Assembly: GCA_028023455.1 (NCBI GenBank)
Contig: JAQFVV010012420.1
Span: forward strand, 1,306,001-1,370,000
Source of the DNA: Epiperipatus broadwayi
Taxonomy: Eukaryota; Onychophora; Udeonychophora; Euonychophora; Peripatidae
Length of the DNA stretch: 64,000 bases
Reading direction: 5' to 3'
Made by a program: the position numbers and the translations under genes. Below the pieces are notes generated by a model. The model did not search any database and was not told the DNA's origin. It saw nothing but the letters and a program-made list of their open reading frames with translations. This document shows positions 59,202-64,000 of the stretch, piece by piece (position 1 is the stretch's first letter; the number at the start of each line of letters is the position of its first letter).

Positions 59202-61403
59202 TGTAACGATCCGGAGAAAGCGACTTAACGTAAACTGCACTACGGGGCGCCATCTAGGCATTTGAACCTAGAAAAATTTATAAAGTAGGCAGATACGTAA
59301 GTCAAAAAAAAAAAAAAATTTTTTTTTTTTTTTTTTAAATTTTGATTCCGGTCGTTAGCCCATGTCACTAGCTCAGTGGAATAGCAGAGATTTAATAAGA
59401 TAATCTAAGAGTATATATAAAAAAAGGAATAAAATAAGCCACTGCCAGTAATTAACATACAAACATTTATTTATGCACATATATATAAGATTTAAAATTA
59501 TTTTAGTATTAGTTTTACATTTTAACATTATTTTTAACTTTACCTTAGATTTTAATTTACATTTTAATTTCTATTATATTATAAGTTTACATTTTAATTA
59601 AGTTCGCACAGATGGGATTATAAAAGCTTGTTATAATAAGTTGCTATAGATCGGTTACATAGATTACACGGTTAAAAACATTCCAAAGTAAACATAAGCG
59701 ATCAAAATATAAAATTATTGATTACTGACAATTGCGGAGGGAAATTTATATGTAACCCAATAGTATTCACCATAAGATACTTGCATTGTCACCAATAACT
59801 TAAAAGACATCCGAATAAATACATTTTAGATACTCACCGTAAGGTATCATTATTTATCGAATGTCTATATATTTTGATCAAATATGAAAACGCAAAACAT
59901 AGTTAACCGATAAACAATCCATGCAAGCATCTATAAACAACTTAAATTTAATGCATTTTTATTTAGGGTCGAGCATGAATACTACATAGATTTGCATTGA
60001 AATTAAAATATTCTATCCCTATTTAACCTTAGGCTCAGACGGAAGAGCACACGTCATGAATCCATCTGATATATCGATGTATTCAATGTAATAAAATACG
60101 ACAGCACAAAAGGTTAAAAGAAGAAATTGCCTCTTATGAGATAGGAATATTACATCTATCTCTAAAGAAGAGCAATAAAACAAAAAACTCCATAGAAAGG
60201 AACTGCGGTATCCGACTTATAATTCCTTCCATAGGCAAACGGAAGTGTGCGGCGTATGAAGCGATTCTGCCCGTGGCGAATCAATATTACATCTACTAAT
60301 CACACCAATATATCCAATCCATTGACCCAATTTAACCACGAAACAAATAACCTAAGATTACCCTCCCCTAATATAACTTTACAAATCTATACAGCCATTC
60401 ACGCCCGACTTAAGTTTAACATTTATATAATTTAACTTAACGGAAAACAAAAATCATAATAAAACTTAAAGAACAAAAAATAAATAAATGGAAATGATTT
60501 TACAAAATAAATACATTAAATAAAATTATAACTAATTAATAAATAATGTTGGTCAGATAGAATAATATTGCAATTATTTAAATCTGGAAAGTTTTTAATT
60601 TACTGTTCATAAATTTTAAAGTTCTTACGGTTATTTAAATAGTTCATCTTCATATATTCCTTGCCGTTTGAACGTGAATTCCCACGTCGTCCGAAGATTG
60701 GTATCCTGTTGGCCGATTTATTTATCCATCCGGAGATTTTTTAGTGTAGTTGGTCCTCAATGTAGAAACGATGGCTCATTTTTCTTCCTTTCTTAACAGA
60801 ACTGAAGGGATTGAAGCTGTGCGTCTTTTTCAATCCCCTCAGCACTAACACCTAGCTGTTACATCGTAATAATCATCAATAACTCAGTCACTAATTAATA
60901 ATTTCCAAATTTTCCTTTTATACGTATTCGAAGGATTGACTTAACATTACGTCATCAATGAGATGATCCTTTTCGTTGAGGTCCGATTTCCAAATGGATT
61001 TCTTCTCATTTGCTGAAAGTTTCTATTGTTTTCTTATCTGACCGGTGTTTTTACATTTAAATGCCGAAGGCTGGTTTACATTTAACTAATTAACAATCAT
61101 TTCCATTTCTGATTAATTAACCTGTTTTCCAAATCAAAAATATATTTAAAGATAAATTTAAAGATATAATTTCATCTCCAAATCTTTTTAAAATTTAGTT
61201 TTAAAATACTTTTTCTTTAATAAAGTTTTATTTTAATAATTTTTCATTATCTGTGCGATTTAATATATAAGAGTTTAAGATGATATTTAATTTCAATTTT
61301 TAATTCTTAAAGAAAATTTTTAAATGCGAACTTTTTAATTTACTTTCATGTTTAATAAATTAAAAAAAAAACAACAATGTAACGAACGTCTATGCTCGTT
61401 ACA
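59202..61403 (-). repeat. Family A LTR, left copy
   Basis: 2,202 bp with TGTAACGATCC start and GTTACA end. An uninterrupted A-run followed by a T-run (about 59,305-59,336) occurs at the same place in every family A LTR. A 62-codon frame at 60,247-60,435 is identical in the right LTR at 63,196-63,384, which reflects LTR identity, not a gene. Confidence 0.88.
60037..60063. other. Illumina-adapter-like contaminating string
   Basis: AGACGGAAGAGCACACGTC matches the start of the TruSeq read-1 adapter with a single missing T, and the next bases (TGAA, TCC) continue it imperfectly. The right LTR and the 3.3-kb copy have ordinary LTR sequence here. An assembly or polishing artefact is much more likely than biology. 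Confidence 0.85.
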
Positions 61404-62150
61404 TATCAGTAAAGTTACTTAAAAAAAATGATCAAAAAAAAAAAATATTTTACTTAGGGTTAGTAATTACGGTACACGATTGACGAAGACATTTACAAAA
61501 CATCCGGTTAATAATTTTACAAAAAGACTATATACAAAAAGAAAAATGAAATGTTGACTATCGCTTACCTAAGGACCATTTACGTTTACACCTCCTCCCC
61601 ACGAGAGTTCTAATTTTATTTTATACATTTTATTTTTACACACGGCATGACAAGCAAATTATTATAAATTATTTATTTAAATAAGGTTGCATTGAGATAA
61701 ATATGTTTTAAGAAATAATGGGTTTAAACGTGTATATTTGCAGCACAATTATAAATACCACCAACTTATTTATGACTGATTAAAATGCTTAAATAGGATT
61801 ACACTGAAGTAAATTCCCAACGGTACTCATCGTAAGGTACCACATTTCGATCATAAACTTACGTGGCTGTGCGCGCCTATACACGTTAAAGCATAATATA
61901 TATCAACAACAAAAAAAAACATATTTATTGCAACCTTTTGACTTTTTTTTTTTTTTAACAAAAATTAGTTTTAAAATTTTTTTTACACTTTCTTGGTTTT
62001 TAATATATGTGCTATTTCTTTCTGGCAGTGCTTTTATCAGATTTAAAGTATACGACTTTATGTAAACAGATAAAAATATTTCATTTTGACAAAATTTGCT
62101 CAGGGTATTTGTGGTTTATTAAAGATCGGCCCCAGATTGGGAAAGCCAGT
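61404..62150 (-). other. Family A interior, non-coding
   Basis: Contains A/T runs and a few less AT-rich patches (CACCTCCTCCCCACGAGAG near 61,591; GGCTGTGCGCGCC near 61,866). No frame encodes Gag or Pol motifs on either strand. Confidence 0.6.
62132..62148 (-). promoter_or_regulatory. Putative primer binding site, family A
   Basis: The minus strand reads TGGCTTTCCCAATCTGG two bases inside the right LTR. It starts with TGG and shares a TGGC-x2/3-CCCAA pattern with the family D site. Identity of the tRNA is not certain. Confidence 0.4.
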
Positions 62151-64000
62151 TGTAACGATCCGGAGAAAGTGACTTAACGTAAACTGCACTACGGGGCGCC
62201 ATCTAGGCATTTGAACCTAGAAAAATTTATAAAGTAGGCAGATACGTAAGTCAAAAAAAAAAAAAAAATTTTTTTTTTTTTTTTAAATTTTGATTCCGGT
62301 CGTTAGCCCATGTCACTAGCTCAGTGGAATAGCAGAGATTTAATAAGATAATCTAAGAGTATATATAAAAAAAGGAATAAAATAAGCCACTGCCAGTAAT
62401 TAACATACAAACATTTATTTATGCACATATATATAAGATTTAAAATTATTTTAGTATTAGTTTTACATTTTAACATTATTTTTAACTTTACCTTAGATTT
62501 TAATTTACATTTTAATTTCTATTATATTATAAGTTTACATTTTAATTAAGTTCGCACAGATGGGATTATAAAAGCTTGTTATAATAAGTTGCTATAGATC
62601 GGTTACATAGATTACACGGTTAAAAACATTCCAAAGTAAACATAAGCGATCAAAATATAAAATTATTGATTACTGACAATTGCGGAGGGAAATTTATATG
62701 TAACCCAATAGTATTCACCATAAGATACTTGCATTGTCACCAATAACTTAAAAGACATCCGAATAAATACATTTTAGATACTCACCGTAAGGTATCATTA
62801 TTTATCGAATGTCTATATATTTTGATCAAATATGAAAACGCAAAACATAGTTAACCGATAAACAATCCATGCAAGCATCTATAAACAACTTAAATTTAAT
62901 GCATTTTTATTTAGGGTCGAGCATGAATACTACATAGATTTGCATTGAAATTAAAATATTCTATCCCTATTTAACCTTAGGCTAAAATTCGTAGTCAAAC
63001 TGGCATCAATTCATCTGATATATCGATGTATTCAATGTAATAAAATACGGCAGCACAAAAGGTTAAAAGAAGAAATTGCCTCTTATGAGATAGGAATATT
63101 ACATCTATCTCTAAAGAAGAGCAATAAAACAAAAAACTCCATAGAAAGGAACTGCGGTATCCGACTTATAATTCCTTCCATAGGCAAACGGAAGTGTGCG
63201 GCGTATGAAGCGATTCTGCCCGTGGCGAATCAATATTACATCTACTAATCACACCAATATATCCAATCCATTGACCCAATTTAACCACGAAACAAATAAC
63301 CTAAGATTACCCTCCCCTAATATAACTTTACAAATCTATACAGCCATTCACGCCCGACTTAAGTTTAACATTTATATAATTTAACTTAACGGAAAACAAA
63401 AATCATAATAAAACTTAAAGAACAAAAAATAAATAAATGGAAATGATTTTACAAAATAAATACATTAAATAAAATTATAACTAATTAATAAATAATGTTG
63501 GTCAGATAGAATAATATTGCAATTATTTAAATCTGGAAAGTTTTTAATTTACTGTTCATAAATTTTAAAGTTCTTACGGTTATTTAAATAGTTCATCTTC
63601 ATATATTCCTTGCCGTTTGAACGTGAATTCCCACGTCGTCCGAAGATTGGTATCCTGTTGGCCGATTTATTTATCCATCCGGAGATTTTTTAGTGTAGTT
63701 GGTCCTCAATGTAGAAACGATGGCTCATTTTTCTTCCTTTCTTAACAGAACTGAAGGGATTGAAGCTGTGCGTCTTTTTCAATCCCCTCAGCACTAACAC
63801 CTAGCTGTTACATCGTAATAATCATCAATAACTAGTCACTAATTAATAATTTCCAAATTTTCCTTTTATACGTATTCGAAGGATTGACTTAACATTACGT
63901 CATCGATGAGATGATCCTTTTCGTTGAGGTCCGATTTCCAAATGGATTTATTTCATTTGCTGAAAGTTTCTATTGTTTTCTTATCTGACCGGTGTTTTTA
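62151..64000 (-). repeat. Family A LTR, right copy (cut by window end)
   Basis: Starts TGTAACGATCC; nearly identical to 59,202-61,050 of the left copy. By length it should end near 64,350 with GTTACA and be followed by ATAT if the target duplication matches the left flank. Confidence 0.88.

Larger units (their letters stand above)
59202..64000 (-). mobile_element. Young LTR element, family A, coding-free interior (right end beyond window)
   Basis: Two family A LTRs (59,202-61,403 and from 62,151) flank 747 bp with no reading frame of note. Outside homopolymers and one aberrant block the LTRs differ at only about half a dozen places in 1.85 kb, so insertion is recent. Left flank is ATAT. PBS-like TGGCTTTCCCAATC lies two bases inside the right LTR on the minus strand and TATAAAAGG is on the minus strand of each LTR, so the 5' LTR is probably the right one. 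No good polypurine tract is seen at the other side. With 2.2-kb LTRs and a tiny interior it is a non-autonomous element. Confidence 0.85.

Noticed and set aside
60247-63384. Identical 62-codon frame at 60,247 and 63,196 as a conserved gene
   Set aside because: The identity comes from the two LTR copies being nearly identical. The older family A LTRs do not preserve the frame.

Overview
This window is strongly AT-rich eukaryotic DNA made almost entirely of transposable elements and their remains. I see no intact host gene, rRNA or confident functional tRNA, and no prokaryotic gene organisation. Long LTRs, RTE-type LINEs, tRNA-derived SINEs, MITE-like palindromes and microsatellites together suggest an invertebrate animal genome. 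I cannot name the lineage from sequence alone.

Layout. 1-3.3 kb: AT-rich, one small palindrome. 3.3-5.5 kb: solo LTR of family A (2.2 kb, 4-bp target duplication). 6.6-6.9 kb: minus-strand SINE. 6.9-11.6 kb: complete minus-strand LTR element (family D) with two ~1.31-kb LTRs and a broken gag but no visible pol. 11.6-12.1 kb: a 404-bp unit between 34-bp direct repeats, carrying a near-complete hammerhead-ribozyme-like motif. 13.3 kb: LINE C-terminal zinc-finger remnant. 14.9 kb: SINE1. 17-19 kb: MITEs, a ~110-bp tandem repeat and a second copy of the SINE seen at 6.6 kb. 20 kb: hAT-like terminus. 24-25.6 kb: truncated RTE LINE. 28.7-29.6 kb: inverted copies of repeat family X with hammerhead-like motifs. 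30.9-32.7 kb: solo LTR of family C. 32.8-37.3 kb: complete LTR element (family B) with 4-bp target duplication and a gag-only interior. 38.9 kb: tRNA-like SINE. 41-42 kb and 57.2-58.4 kb: minus-strand LINE RT fragments. 42.7 kb: long-armed MITE. 45-47.1 kb: inverted solo LTR of family A. 47.4-48.9 kb: SINE1 copies. 51.7-52.5 kb: second family X cluster. 52.7-55.5 kb: nearly full-length but frameshifted RTE LINE. 59.2-64 kb: very young family A element with two near-identical LTRs around a coding-free 747-bp interior; the right LTR runs off the window.

How the parts work together. None of the LTR elements here has a recognisable protease, reverse transcriptase or integrase, so families A, B and D look non-autonomous and would depend on enzymes encoded elsewhere. 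The SINEs would likewise need LINE machinery. The RTE and the minus-strand LINE are decayed, so nothing in the window looks able to move unaided.

The most interesting signal is a recurring hammerhead-type layout (CUGANGA, stem II, GAAA, short helix III, NUH, closed by a two-part stem I) in the 11.7-kb unit and in family X, with weaker relatives in other repeats. The main technical warning is a string at 60,037-60,063 that closely resembles an Illumina TruSeq adapter and replaces normal LTR sequence.
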